From contig NZ_JAULSI010000027.1 in the NCBI RefSeq assembly GCF_030711405.1, forward strand, positions 1 to 32,270: 32,270 nucleotides of DNA. Direction: 5' to 3'. The notes beneath the pieces were generated by a model. That model saw only the letters and a list, made by a program, of their open reading frames with translations, searched no databases and had not been told where the DNA came from. This document shows, one piece after another, positions 32,155 to 32,270 of this stretch. Made by a program: the position numbers and the translations under genes. This DNA comes from Massilia brevitalea. Its GTDB lineage: Bacteria; Pseudomonadota; Gammaproteobacteria; Burkholderiales; Burkholderiaceae_D. Each line of letters opens with the position of its first letter. Positions within the stretch are counted from its first letter, which is position 1.

Positions 32155-32270
32155 CTACACCTCCCCCTCCCCCTCCCCCGCCAGATTCGCCCTTACCCGC
32201 TGCAACAGCGCATGCAGCTGCTCGCGCTCCGCTTCGCTGATCCCGTCCAGCGCCACGCCCGACAACGCCG
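32155..32270 (-). CDS. C-terminal part of a probable MarR-family regulator
   Basis: The last 37 codons of a minus-strand gene whose start lies beyond the window. The visible end reads LDGISEAEREQLHALLQRVRANLA, the usual C-terminal dimerisation helix of MarR proteins. It finishes with a short Gly-Glu tail (GEGEGEV) coded by a CTCCCC-type repeat at about 32161-32178, a slippage-prone tract. With no DNA-binding domain visible, the family call is tentative. Confidence 0.6.
   Translation of the reverse strand, partial: ALSGVALDGISEAEREQLHALLQRVRANLAGEGEGEV

Overview
The window looks like chromosome from a high-GC betaproteobacterium of the Oxalobacteraceae, most likely Massilia or a close relative (Duganella, Telluria). 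This is inferred from gene content, betaproteobacterial porin and LeuA types, GC-rich codon use and abundant GTAGGGTGGG palindromes. No rRNA, tRNA, CRISPR array, transposase or prophage gene was seen.

Left block (1-9.8 kb), beta-ketoadipate pathway and aromatic uptake. A tight minus-strand operon runs pcaI-pcaJ-pcaF-livH-livM-livG-livF. It couples the last two steps of the beta-ketoadipate pathway to a complete branched-chain-type ABC importer that has no substrate-binding gene of its own. Divergent from it is an IclR-family regulator of the PcaR/PcaU/PobR type. A perfect 15-bp palindrome sits between them. A near-identical site lies in the next divergent intergenic region, between a porin and an ABC binding protein, so a small PcaR regulon covering import and catabolism is likely.

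Middle block (9.9-15.2 kb): a DUF1176 secreted protein, an aldo/keto reductase, an acyl-CoA synthetase, a 2-hydroxychromene-2-carboxylate isomerase-like protein and a MarR regulator.

Ferulate block (15.2-22.6 kb): the MarR gene is divergent from a plus-strand run of ech (feruloyl-CoA hydratase/lyase), vdh (vanillin dehydrogenase), fcs (feruloyl-CoA synthase), a second binding protein and a tannase/feruloyl-esterase lipoprotein. Together they would release ferulate from esters, import it, activate it and shorten it to vanillate. A perfect 17-bp palindrome is the probable MarR operator. The esterase gene carries a single-base frameshift that cuts off its catalytic Asp and His.

Right block (22.6-32.3 kb): a low-GC G/T-rich spacer, a palindromic-repeat cluster, a third (LivK-type) binding protein, a small membrane ORF, a GNAT acetyltransferase, an unknown membrane protein, and leuA behind a leader. 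The leader encodes a 26-residue peptide with nine leucines, six of them CTA, the rare leucine codon in this genome; this is the hallmark of translational attenuation. Then come two tandem paralogous secreted proteins of unknown function, a TetR regulator, a small cytochrome c, a DeoR regulator overlapping an MFS transporter, and the C-terminus of a probable MarR gene.

Palindromic repeats of the GTAGGGTGGG...CCCACCCTAC type occur at five places, often as inverted pairs. Their arms vary in a compensated way, and in two cases the repeat supplies the stop codon of the adjacent gene.
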